Origin: Ichthyophonus hoferi
Lineage: Eukaryota; Opisthokonta; Ichthyosporea; Ichthyophonida; Ichthyophonidae
DNA length: 19,766 nt
Assembly: GCA_002751075.1 (NCBI GenBank)
Contig: NAOQ01000162.1
Coordinates: forward strand, 18,576 to 38,341
Direction of reading: 5' to 3'
The translations under genes and the position numbers were made by a program. Of the stretch, positions 1-9,383 are shown in pieces. Position 1 is the stretch's first letter, and every line of letters begins with the position of its first letter. The notes under the pieces are model-generated. The model was given only the letters and a program-made list of their open reading frames with translations, was not told the DNA's origin and ran no database searches.

Positions 1-26
1 AAAAAAAAAAAAAAAAAAAAAAAAAA
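1..26. repeat. poly(A) run at window edge
   Basis: Twenty-six consecutive A residues open the window. This is a simple homopolymer; no SINE or LINE body is visible next to it, so it cannot be called a retroposon tail. Confidence 0.9.
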
Positions 27-598
27 TGAGACGGATCCTGTCACTGATATAATTTTTTTATACTTTATAAATATAGTATAATATATACAGATTACTATAC
101 AGATTACATAACAAAGGTTACTAATAGTATATTCTTAAGTAATCAATTAAGTTATACTATAATTGTTTTCACCCATGCTGTCCGTATAGCTGTCTGTATT
201 AAACATGAACAACTATTATAATTATTTATAAACATTCAATAGTATTTCATAATTAAGAGACCAAATTGTTTCAAATAGAACACTCAAATTTATAAAAAAA
301 CAATAAGTAGTAGTACAGACTGCCTTTCAGAATTGCGGAGTATTTGAGAAATTGATGTTGCCACCTCATTATATATTGAAATTTATGATATACTTGCACA
401 TTTAATTAATTTGACATATTCTAAGAGTCTTAGATAAAAGGTGCGACTTAAAAAAATGGAATTTGAAGAAAGGAATAAGGAATACCAACGAAATAAGATA
501 TCAGTATCCAACGCCATTAACATGAAGGCACACAATAAGTCACCAATTTGGCAAGCATATATAATTAATTAAAATATCTGGACTACCTAATCACATAC
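27..598. other. AT-rich DNA 3' of last recognised grx exon
   Basis: AT-rich sequence downstream (minus strand) of the last supported glutaredoxin exon. The remaining C-terminal exon of that gene should be here or beyond the window. One weak candidate on the minus strand is 290-364: an AG acceptor in the right phase, 24 codons beginning VATSISQ, then TAA. It lacks the Trp-Pro part expected of the family, so it is not called. Confidence 0.5.
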
Positions 599-2763
599 CT
601 TGACAAGAGTCAGGGCACGTAGTCTAGCAAATATGGCAAGATCATCTGCACCGATGCTTTCTTCCTATAAGATATGAGAATTAGTATAAAATATTATATT
701 TTGCAATTTTCGGCCTATGTAGTAATTGTGTTCTCTCACACATTGTCAAGATGGCAGCCGATTATTGCAAGCAGAGAGTTTAGCATAAAAATGGCACAGC
801 TTTTATTCAGTATCATTACAGAATCCAAGTCTCTAGCTATTTTAGACAGAACCTTTTGGTACTTCCTAAATTTGACATTTTATATACAAAATACTTCAAA
901 CCCATTATTAATTAAATGGGGAATTATAACTATAGATGCTTTTTCTATGTTGTATGTGGCTATGTTACTATATTTGTCAGTTACCACACATTACTTTTAG
1001 TTATACTATCGCGCATATTTTTGGAGGTTTTTCATAGGCATTTCTAGCAATTGAACCATACTAAAATAAAAATACAGTTAATATCTACTGTAGTAAAAAA
1101 AGATATTCCATTTTTATGTGACAAATGCACATATATTTATATCTCTTAGAGTACTTGTATAGAAAAAAAATGTACTTACCCCATTTACACCATGTTCTGA
1201 TATGAGGATATTACATAGTTCGTCCATACTGTGACATAAACCATATCAGTTATCTTACCCTGTAACTTAATTATCATACAACTATACTATAGCTTCTATT
1301 CTAAATAGAACCTTTGATCCGACTGAAAATTATATAATTGTGCTATATAGTCACGGTTTCTTTGCATTAAATTTCTGTACAAACACACCTTATTATAAAC
1401 GTATATTATCTGTAATACAATACTATGTCTAGCTTCATAACTTTTTATAAATAGTAAATCGATCTACATAGCATGTCAACTATTAACTTAATAAGATCAT
1501 CCTAATTAAGCATCAAACAATGCACGCCAAGCAATATAGATGACAGATTCGCATATGTCAATCATAAATTACTTGAACAAAAATACCAATTAGGTAAAAG
1601 CAGATAACATAAAGCAAACCACACTTTTCAGCTAGTATGGGCTATGATCAATTACGTATTAGTAGCGCCAAATAAAGACGAGTATATATATAGGATATAT
1701 TTAGTATAACAATTGGCAGTCAGCAAAGATTATGAGCCTGGCTAAAACATCATTAAAGAAAAAGTTAGTATTAGTCATTACAATCCCTGGGTTAACTTAA
1801 TATCACTTAATAGCAACTATAAAAAGCCGTGCTTACTCTGGTTTTAGCTGTTCAAGCAACTCATCGGTCTTTTCAAGAGCTTCATCTAAACTACAACCAA
1901 GCAGTGCCTCTTTTTGTTTTATAAAACGTGCCTGTTGTGGGGAGAGAGATAAGGAAGGGATATGGAGAGAGATGAGTATAAATTGCTACAGGAGAGCATG
2001 GGTCTGAAAAAATCATAGTATAAATCAATTAATTTATTAGTCCATATTTAGATTATCAAGTAATATATATATTTATATACATTTATATTAAAACCTACCC
2101 TAGATGCTTCGTCCTTAAATTCTCCCAGAGGGGCTCTTATCCAGCGTGGACAGAGTAGCGCTGTTGAAAAAAAGTAAATAAAATCAAATAAATACACAAT
2201 TACGTTGCATTATGTAATAGGAATATTAAATTTGATACAAATGTATGGTAATAAACAAATGGAGATAATAATATAAGGAAAGGAGAATAGAAAAGAGAAA
2301 AAAATACAATAAGAGATCGGAAAAAAAACAAAATATGGTATTAATAAGAAACTACATAAATTCATGAGAACGAATGGGCACAAAGAATACAGTTGACTGA
2401 ATAAGCCGTAGAGCAAGGTAGGCTAAGTAGGAATGCAAAATGATTACAATATGTAGTCTAGGTGAGATATATTACCCATGATGTTATACACGGGGCTATT
2501 GTTAATAATAATTTATAGATTGATGACATGATCCGCAACATGTACGTTTGTATATGTAGGTTTAAATGTGTATTTAGTGCAATAACCTGATATATTTAAC
2601 AATATAAAATAAGCGTTAAAATACAAAAGCTGGTCATGGTGCTCTATTAAATTTTTTTAGTTGCGACTGATAAGGTACATACTTCTTAACGTCATGCCAA
2701 CGGAATAGATCCAGCCCCTTATATCAGAACGACCACTGGGTCCATCGATCACATTATCGTCTC
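599..2763 (-). CDS. grxB: grx exons 4-7: GST-like helical half
   Basis: Exon 4 (2763-2683) gives DDNVIDGPSGRSDIRGWIYS; exon 5 (2160-2099) gives LLCPRWIRAPLGEFKDEASR; exon 6 (1931-1837) gives ARFIKQKEALLG and LEKTDELLEQLKP; exon 7 gives IGADDLAIFARLRALTLVK. These follow, in order, the helical domain of GrxB. Exon 6 ends in phase 2, so exon 7 must start at 656 after GAAAG, a purine-rich and poor acceptor. The better-looking TATAG at 665 would put exon 7 into a frame that stops. The boundary of exon 7 is therefore the least certain in the gene. Confidence 0.8.
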
Positions 2764-4838
2764 CTGGAAAACAAGCATACGTGATTAAATATTAGTCAAT
2801 GGATATATTCAAGTTCTGAAATATTCTACATATAAAACGCTATATTTAAAAAGTGTAAAAAAATTCTGCCTGAGAAAAATTGGGGGCTCTTAACTCTAGT
2901 GATATTAAATAAAGGCTACAAAATTTTGATCTTAAATTATGCTTACATTAGTCGGCTACCACCCTCATTGGTGAAATAATTATAATTACTGCTTAGACTG
3001 AAATTGACAGTATGCGTGCGTTACTTACTTAATTAATAAATTATCATTTATATGAAAACTCTGCAGAGGACTTATTTCCAATTTAGTAAGCCCATGAAAA
3101 TCATAGAATATATAGTGCTTCTACTACTACTACGACACATAACCATTTCACTAGCTAGGTGTTTTATAGAAGTGCTCACAAACCGAAATGATCGTCCACC
3201 CAGTAAACGATGTCCATACTCTCGCCCATGACTGAGCCATCTGGCTTGACCAAAATAGGAAGAGCCTTCTTACCTGTTATAGTGGTTCAAGTCAATAAAT
3301 GCCTTAGCAACAGGAATGCTGATAAAATATATATTTTTATATATGGTTCGAAATGCTCATGGCTGTCCCGCTCACTGCACTTTTATAGCTCAATCTTTGA
3401 TTTATTGTATATTATGTTTGCTTATTACTATAGGGAAAGGACACCCATTTCTAGTTAAGTTTAATCGGGAATTTTTGGCAATGATTTTGTTGGTTTAGAG
3501 GTTGATTCTACAAACTGATAATATCTTAAGAGTAAATCTTGTTGGTCAATGATCTTGCTGGTTTGGAGGTTGATTCTACAAACTGATAATATCTTCTGAG
3601 TAAATTCTTACGGCCAATTAGGTCTTTGAAGTTAGGCTCATAGATTAATATTCGTGACTAATTTTGACCAAAGCTGGCTTTTGAGCGAAAGAGAGATAAG
3701 ATACAACAACTTTTAACATTAAAACTTTACCATCCTCCCATTCCTGTATTTAATAAACTCATTAATTTTCATCTTAGCTATTAATAACTTATTATATAAT
3801 AAAGTCGTTCCCACTACACACTCGCTTATCCCACTAATATATAAAATCGGTACTATTGCAAAAAATTAAACATACATATGCGTACACTATCACTGAAAAT
3901 TCACTTACCAATTAGCTTAGTGGGGGTGTCTACATCAGAATTAGGCAGAACCCTTAACTCAACGGGAAGATTCTTGGCCCCAAAGACACAGCGGGCTATA
4001 ACAATAATTAACGACAGGTTAGTACATCACATTGTTGTATCTATACTAAGCTATATACGTAATCCAATGGATTTAAATACAAAAAGTACATAAAAAGTGT
4101 AATTAACAGCCTATTAAACTCATCAAATAACATGATCTAAACAGCGAGTATAAATATGTCTGCAAAATTACAGTGCAAACATTGTACCATGATATATATA
4201 TGTTAAATGTTTAGGAATGCATATACGTGTATATATACTAAGTATAGTTATGTATGTATGTATACAGTTAGTTTTACATATACACACATTCATTTTTATA
4301 TAGTCAATTAAGACCGATATATATAAACGTCTAACTATTTAATATTCTACCCAAACCCTACCTATATTAATATTAAAAACCATCAACTACACCAACTTTA
4401 TTATACTATATTCTTCATATATTCTCTGAACATCATAGAGTAAACATATTATTGGTTATTTACTAGCAACCACATAAAACCTCTATGAGATTATTTTTTT
4501 ACAGTAAATTGTTCAGAAATATAGGGTATATCTATAGAGAATTAATGCAATGTAATATAAAAAAATAAACTATAAATGCATCAAAAAACATATTACTCAT
4601 GTAAGTATGTAAGAGAAGCCCTATGCTATAAAGAATAATTAAATAAAATAACTGTGGTAAACACAATCATAGTGCAAATTCATGGACAAATATCTTTTTT
4701 AAAAAAGTGGTTCAAAGCTTACGCACCTGTAACACTTAGGAGGCAGTGGTCATATATATAGAGGATCATTTTTTTATCCGATGCATTTGTTGTTGTTCCT
4801 TCAATAGACATGTTTTGTTCTGTTTCATTATCCATCAT
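599..4838 (-). CDS. grxB: glutaredoxin 2 (GrxB-type), multi-exon, 3' end incomplete
   Basis: A glutathione-dependent redox protein with a thioredoxin-like N-terminal half and an all-helical GST-like C-terminal half. Exons (minus strand) are 4838-4727, 3995-3909, 3273-3184, 2763-2683, 2160-2099, 1931-1837 and 656-599, giving 195 codons from the Met at 4838. Splice phases match at every junction; the last one needs a poor acceptor. Conserved blocks against E. coli GrxB (recalled) are MILYIYDHC (24-32), ARCVFGAKNLPVEL (38-51), LPIL with the cis-Pro at 72, ESMDIVYWVD (84-93), LLCPRWIRAPLGEF (125-138) and a closing DDLAIFARLRALTLV. E. coli GrxB is 215 residues, so about 30 C-terminal residues are missing here. 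A 23-residue acidic extension precedes Met24; it does not look like a mitochondrial presequence. The active site reads CLLS instead of CPYC. The family is best known from bacteria, but the spliceosomal introns show this is a nuclear gene. Confidence 0.87.
674..1836. other. grx intron 6, no gene seen
   Basis: AT-rich intron of about 1.2 kb between exons 6 and 7. A 108-codon plus-strand open frame (674-1000) lies inside it, but its Tyr/Phe/Ile/Leu-rich composition is what AT-rich DNA gives by chance and nothing in it is recognisable. Confidence 0.6.
3184..3995 (-). CDS. grxB: grx exons 2-3: thioredoxin-fold half
   Basis: Exon 2 (3995-3909) encodes RCVFGAKNLPVELRVLPNSD and onward, matching the first helix and second strand of GrxB. 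Exon 3 (3273-3184) encodes KKALPILVKPDG then MGESMDIVYWVDDHF, with the cis-Pro and the Glu-Ser pair that binds the glutathione gamma-glutamyl group in this fold. The split Gly67 and Gly97 codons at the flanking junctions are both restored by splicing. Exon 3 starts with GTAAG directly after its acceptor, so the first bases of the exon themselves resemble a donor. Confidence 0.88.
3480..3615. repeat. tandem duplication, 68-bp period
   Basis: Two adjacent, diverged copies (3480-3547 and 3548-3615) each begin AATGAT and share a core with TTGATTCTACAAACTGATAA, identical in both. The duplication lies in grx intron 2, between exon 3 (ending at 3273) and exon 2 (3909). Confidence 0.85.
4028..4726. 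other. grx intron 1, AT-rich
   Basis: The stretch contains short runs of alternating TA/TG (for example 4186-4290) and nothing else recognisable. It separates the active-site exon from exon 2. Confidence 0.6.
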
Positions 4839-4895
4839 CTTTGCTGATTGTTCTTTAATTTTATCGTTTGCCGTGTTTGTTGTTTTTCCTATAAT
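4727..4895 (-). CDS. grxB: grx exon 1: N-terminal extension and active-site Cys
   Basis: The frame runs from ATG ATG at 4838 (first in-frame Met) through MILYIYDHC to the donor after 4727 (ACAG|GTGCGT). If the transcript is unspliced upstream, an in-frame TGA just above 4895 makes 4838 the natural start. An acceptor-like TTTGACAG at 4896 would instead let coding begin in an upstream exon, adding residues IIGKTTNTANDK. Residues 32-35 are C-L-L-S, where the family has C-P-Y-C. A second, stronger-looking donor (GTAAGC) lies 4 nt downstream but would throw exon 2 out of frame. Confidence 0.8.
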
Positions 4896-5720
4896 CTGTC
4901 AAAGAAAGAGAAAAAAAGTATTAAAAGCACATCACTAGCTAGAACATAATTTAGTTTGATATAGTATATTGTATTAGATCTTTAACCGTATCAATGTATG
5001 TTTATAATTCTCCTGATGCTTTTTTTTTTTTAGTATTTATTTTATGTTATTAGATCTCCTAAATTTGTGGAGCATGGGTTAACTAAAGTAACTATTTTCA
5101 GGTTAGGCATTGAAGATGTGCTTTGAAAATATAGCGCATGACGACATAAAAGAAAACAATGTTATACTAGGGAAACATACAAGGTAACTAATGTTACAAA
5201 ATAAACAATAAAGCAATCAATGTGCTATAGTATGTAATAGATGTGAAATCAGGGAGAGATGGACTGGTTCAAAAAGAGAGGGGAAAGCTAGAAGTGATAG
5301 AAGGAGACAAAGAAATAGGTAAGAAATGCTTTATGTTAAAAACCGTAAAACGTAAAAGGTCTTACAAAGATGTAAAAAGTTATATAATAACTAAAAAAGA
5401 AATAATTATGCTTTTATAGCGAGCAAAATAATAACACCAATAATAATCAAGGGGCTCATGGGCATTTATATTTTATCCTATTGGTTTAAAATTTTATTAA
5501 AATTCCTTCTCAAGCTTCTTATACGGGACGGGAAAGCACCTTAGATTTATAGTTTTATCATATCAATTTAATAGTCCTTATTATGACCTAAAACCTCAAA
5601 AAATACCGTAGTAATCTGACCTGGCGGAGAAGATTTAACTTATAATATAACTATAATTCACTGTATAAGTACCTAATGGTAGTATCGGTTGTAATATGTA
5701 CTGTACAGCACATTTTTACC
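4896..5720. other. intergenic, probable 5' flank of the grx gene
   Basis: AT-rich sequence with A-rich runs near 4900-4920 and 5340-5400. No conserved coding segment was found on either strand. The glutaredoxin promoter should lie here, but no TATA box or initiator stands out in such AT-rich DNA. Confidence 0.5.
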
Positions 5721-5804
5721 ATGGAGGCCTCTTTTCCTCAACATCTGGATGCCATCGCCTTTTGCCCCACTAATATTACTACTTTGCTCTTCAAAAAATA
5801 TGAC
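5721..5804 (+). CDS. orphan coding-exon candidate with start codon and donor
   Basis: ATG in a strong context (TTTACCATGG) opens 28 codons beginning MEASFPQHLDAIAFCP and ending KKYD, followed at once by a consensus donor GTGAGT. The base composition is richer in GC than its surroundings. It is on the strand opposite to both host genes. The protein is not recognised, and no convincing second exon was found before the copia fragment. It could be the first exon of a plus-strand gene, a decayed gene fragment or chance. Confidence 0.35.
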
Positions 5805-6281
5805 GTGAGTAAATGTAAATTTATTATGGTGAGATCCCTAGGCAGAGCTCCGAGCCAACTGGTACACCGGTACACTAATACAAGTATGTTATGTTATAAT
5901 TCTATGTTACACGGGTATTCGATCCAAATATTAAGTTTCACAATCAAAATGATCACCTTTCGATAAAAGTTATATATAATTTTCCGATTAAAAGAAGAAC
6001 AAATATATATATACATCAAAATATATATTTATGTATGTATTTTTCGAGTTAGTCTTTTTATTTTAAAGGAATTACAATCAAGATTTTTTTGAACCAATGG
6101 TTTTTTACTACAATGAAAATGAAAGACGTAAAGGATTTCAAATTATTTGTTTTCCTTTTTTTCATCGAGAAAAATATAATTTTGATTGCGAAACTTATCA
6201 TTTGGATCGAAACCCCCTATAAACGTACAAGACATAGTGAAGTATACAGCTTGATACTTGTAATAGCTGAAACACTTCAAC

Positions 6282-7392
6282 ACCTTCCCTACATCTTCAC
6301 AGGTATGTGGGTAGATTACCTGCTCATCAAGGGTTAGTTACTGACGAGAGTTCATGAACTGAGCAGGAGGGTAGAGCCGTAGTGAGGATGTCTGCCTTCT
6401 GATCTTGAGCAGATATTGTTTTAATCACCACGACCCCATTCCTTATGACTTCCATTTTTTTTTTTTTTGGCAATCTCATTTTTCTCAGAGAACCGTATCA
6501 CGGATTGATTGTCCTTATAGTCAGGTACTGGGCCTGTCCTAATACCCAGACTTTCTAACTAACACACTGAAAGCCCATGCAATCTCATGAACTGCAGTAC
6601 TTAATGCGATATATTCCGCCTCTGTGCTTGATGAAGCCACTACTGACTATTTCTTACTAACTCAAGACACTGGTGTGTCGTTCAGAAACAAAATGCACCT
6701 CGTTGTAAACTTATTGGTAGTCCGGTCTTCGGCAAAATCGGCATCCATATAAATCTTGATTTCAAAAGTGTTTTGTGAAACACCAGTCATATGTCGAAAA
6801 ATAAGTTGAGATAAGCCATCACATGTAAAGCCATCTTCCAATGTGACTGAGATGGGGTTGGAAGCAAACCGCCCTAGGTAGTTGACAGTAAATGCAATTT
6901 TTGGCCTTGGTACTCTTGAAATCTCCAAGAGCCACCCTATCGCCTTCTGGTATGCCTTGATGTCGCACCTTGGGGTCGCCTCTGTGTCCTGATCTAAATC
7001 GAACACATGGCTGGGAAGAATGGGGGAGATAGTCCGCTTAACATCCTGCATGTTGTGCGACTTCAACAGCTTTTTGGTGTGCCCCTTCTGTGTTAAGCAG
7101 ATAGATCCTTGACCATCCTTTTTAATCTGATACCCTAGAGATACTCCGCTGGTCAACCCATCTACTTGGCGTCAAACCGTCTCTCTATACTGTCGATCAG
7201 ACTTCGTGTTGCGTCTTTGTTATCGGGAACAATGAACATGCCATCCATCCACATAGGCACATACCGCAAGAAAGTATGAAGTGTCATGTGATACAAAAAG
7301 ACACGGATCAGCATTGATTGAATACAGATGTTTGTTCCGCTAAAAATGCAGCTCGGGCAGTCCAAGATGACCCATAAGGACCAACCAGCCAA
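6282..7392 (-). mobile_element. Ty1/copia retrotransposon fossil (RT end, RNase H, probable 3' LTR start)
   Basis: In minus-strand order the fragment shows the C-terminal half of a copia reverse transcriptase (about 7160-7392), then the connection and RNase H region (about 6350-7156), including the copia-type STEAEYIALS stretch and the ADILT tail near the end of pol. Downstream a purine-rich tract, AGGGAAGG, is followed by TGTTGAAG at 6282, which fits a polypurine tract and the start of a 3' LTR; its other end is not defined. No gag, protease, integrase or 5' LTR is visible. The element is old and broken, with roughly half a dozen interruptions in about 1.1 kb. Confidence 0.85.
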
Positions 7393-7416
7393 TGGCTCGC
7401 AACAATCTATTAAGTC

Positions 7417-7710
7417 ATGTTTTTAGTCCAGTTAACTTATTGCCTGGGCATACTGCACAAAACAGGCTCGGCAGCTTTTATCAATGCCTCTACAGTCTTG
7501 CAAATACTAAGGGGAGAAATTCCAGTATTTAGTTGTGTTTGGGCAACTTGTTTTCTCCCCCTCAACGACACCCTACAAAGAATTTCATTATCACTACCTC
7601 AATCCCAGGTCAACATATTCTCTACTGGATCCCTTGAGATTCTCATTGGGCCAACAGGCAATAATAATGATATTTATCCTGGCTGCACAACTAATTGCAA
7701 ACTTACTTAA
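7417..7710 (+). other. unassigned open frame next to copia fossil
   Basis: A 97-codon frame with a more protein-like composition than its neighbours (a stretch reads LRGEIPVFSCVWATCFLPLN, later IGPTG) ends in TAA; AATAAA follows at about 7766. No family is recognised. It abuts the copia fossil and could be the remnant of another element or a shadow of decayed sequence on the other strand. Confidence 0.2.
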
Positions 7711-7822
7711 TAATTATTAAAAGTTATTGTTTGCTTCGTAAAGTGACATGTAGTTTTATTCATAATAAATGTTTGTCGCTAAGATTTGTGTGCAATCTTT
7801 TTTAGCTTGATGATTCCCTCTC

Positions 7823-7854
7823 CCCCAGGAATGTCGCAAATGTCTGCGACGAGG
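7823..7854. other. small perfect inverted repeat
   Basis: GTCGCA and TGCGAC lie six bases apart within this stretch, a 6-bp GC-containing stem in otherwise AT-rich DNA. It follows a pyrimidine tract ending CCCCCAG. The role is unknown and it may be chance. Confidence 0.35.
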
Positions 7855-7860
7855 GACTTG

Positions 7861-8691
7861 ATTATGGACTTTTGTATTTTTATATATATACTTGTATCTT
7901 ATCATATCTTGACTAATTTTTTTATCCTGTTGGTGTAACTTAACAGATGTTCTTATAAAGAATCAATCATAGGTTATTACGCGACTAATTAATTAATCCT
8001 GAGCCATTTAATTAAGTACTTAACGATTTCAAGCTACAGTCGCGATCAACGATCTTGTAACAATAATAAAAATATGTCTTAGGCTATCTGTACTCCGTGT
8101 ATACAAGGGTATACGTTTGAACATCCCTAAATTCGGTGCTCGCTCTATTTTAAATGAATATGGATCACAGAGACCGAACCTGTTTCAGATTATATCCAAC
8201 AAATTTTGAGCCCAAAAAACCACACATTAAACAATACTTGAACGGAATACACACGTGATATAAATATAAAATAATATCTATATCCGATTTGTATTTGGCT
8301 TCTTACTACCGTAAAAAGTAGTACAGTCATGTACGCTTTTCATCACGGATTATATTGGAATTAGTTAAAGAATTAAAGAACATAGAGGCATTTATCTCCA
8401 GATTATTTACCGCAGTACTGTTTTAGTGGTCCCTATATAAATCGATATCTAAATATGCAATGCCCTGAAAATCTAATACTTCCTTTGAAAATTGCTTATG
8501 TATATAATCAATAGAGTACCACTGGTACGGTTAAATGTAAACAATGAATGAATGAATGGCTAAAAATACAAAAACGGGGATAGTAGAACGATATATACTG
8601 ATCACATTATGGTATGTGTTTTCATGTGCACCTTCAATAGTATAGTTAAGACTTCACCAAGGATATTATTGCTTGAATCAAGAAACCTGCT
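7861..8691. other. AT-rich intergenic DNA, no gene seen
   Basis: No conserved coding segment was found on either strand. In particular no cysteine-rich PHD-type or bromodomain-type exon is visible on the minus strand, where the 3' part of the BAZ1 gene would be expected. Confidence 0.55.
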
Positions 8692-8758
8692 TTAAAACAC
8701 TGCCCACAACATTGGCGGCATTTTAAAGAGAGTAGTCCATGTTTCAGGGTTAATTATC

Positions 8759-8866
8759 TTAATCAACATCAACTGCCAGCTTATTTTCATAGTATCTAAA
8801 GTCATTCTCTCGGTGGCGTTCTTGTAGCCGAGCACTTCTACGACCATCTTCATCTCGTCTTTGCTC
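8759..8866 (-). CDS. candidate terminal exon of the BAZ1-like gene
   Basis: After a TATAG acceptor, 35 codons follow in the phase left by the preceding exon: EQRRDEDGRRSARLQERHRE onward, ending KLAVDVD and TAA. The segment is highly charged and helical in character but matches nothing I recognise in BAZ proteins. A second frame of the same DNA (8692-8883, SKDEMKMVVEVLGYKNATER onward) is also open, longer and has GC-rich third positions, so the stretch may encode something else. The join rests on a poor donor (GTCCTT) at 9269. Confidence 0.35.
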   Translation of the reverse strand, partial: EQRRDEDGRRSARLQERHRENDFRYYENKLAVDVD

Positions 8867-9269
8867 CTATAAGTACCCACCATACAATAAGTCTAATTGC
8901 TTTCATGCAATATGCGGCATCTATTTTACATTTAATACTTGAGCATTTTAAATATATAATGAAGTGTTATATACACTGTGTATGATAGGATAAGGTTACA
9001 GTATAGAGGAAAAACTCCACAACCCATATCAAACTGATTATGTGTTGAAGGAGCTTTACATTAAAATATATCTCCCAATTACGGATTAGCAGTAAAAGAC
9101 GCCAAGATGTCCAAGCATAAGATGTTCGTTATCTATGCAACTTAAAGGCTTTAGTGCGTACATACAAGTATGCATGGATCAAGAGGGTGTAGATGTATAT
9201 TTGGCATCATTGTATGTGAATAGGATAGATGAATGGCAGGAAGAAAACCGAAGGGAGAAGGGTAAGGAC

Positions 9270-9383
9270 CTCTGTATGACGACGCATAGCCGTATGCATT
9301 GGCTTGTATAGATTATTAAGCTGCGTTAGTAGATCCAATTCTCGTACACCCTTCATGTTTAGATGGCCAATGAGCTGGTCAAT
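9270..9383 (-). CDS. BAZ1B: BAZ1 exon S: WHIM3 helix
   Basis: After a clean TTTCTTTTTAG acceptor, 38 codons read IDQLIGHLNMKGVRELDLLT onward to RRHTE. This continues WHIM3 (ELDELLNCLHPQGIRESQLK in BAZ1B, recalled). The donor, GAG|GTCCTT, is poor. Reading on without splicing gives about 20 hydrophobic residues before a stop, so the gene could also end here. Confidence 0.9.

Noticed and set aside
290-364. Possible last glutaredoxin exon (VATSISQILRNSERQ onward, then TAA)
   Set aside because: Phase fits, but the acceptor context is poor, the Trp-Pro segment is missing and the similarity to the GrxB tail is too weak.
747-765. CAAGATGGCAGCC, resembling a YY1 site
   Set aside because: A single short match inside an intron with no promoter context.
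674-1000. 108-codon plus-strand open frame
   Set aside because: It lies inside a glutaredoxin intron, has the amino acids expected of AT-rich DNA and shows no motif or splice context.
3210-3498. Two plus-strand frames around 3210-3498
   Set aside because: They are antisense to glutaredoxin exon 3, whose minus-strand reading is clearly conserved.
3878-4093. 71-codon plus-strand frame
   Set aside because: Antisense shadow of glutaredoxin exon 2.
6089-6337. 82-codon plus-strand frame ending at CACAG|GTATGT
   Set aside because: Its end overlaps the probable polypurine tract and LTR start of the copia fossil, read antisense, and no conserved protein is seen.
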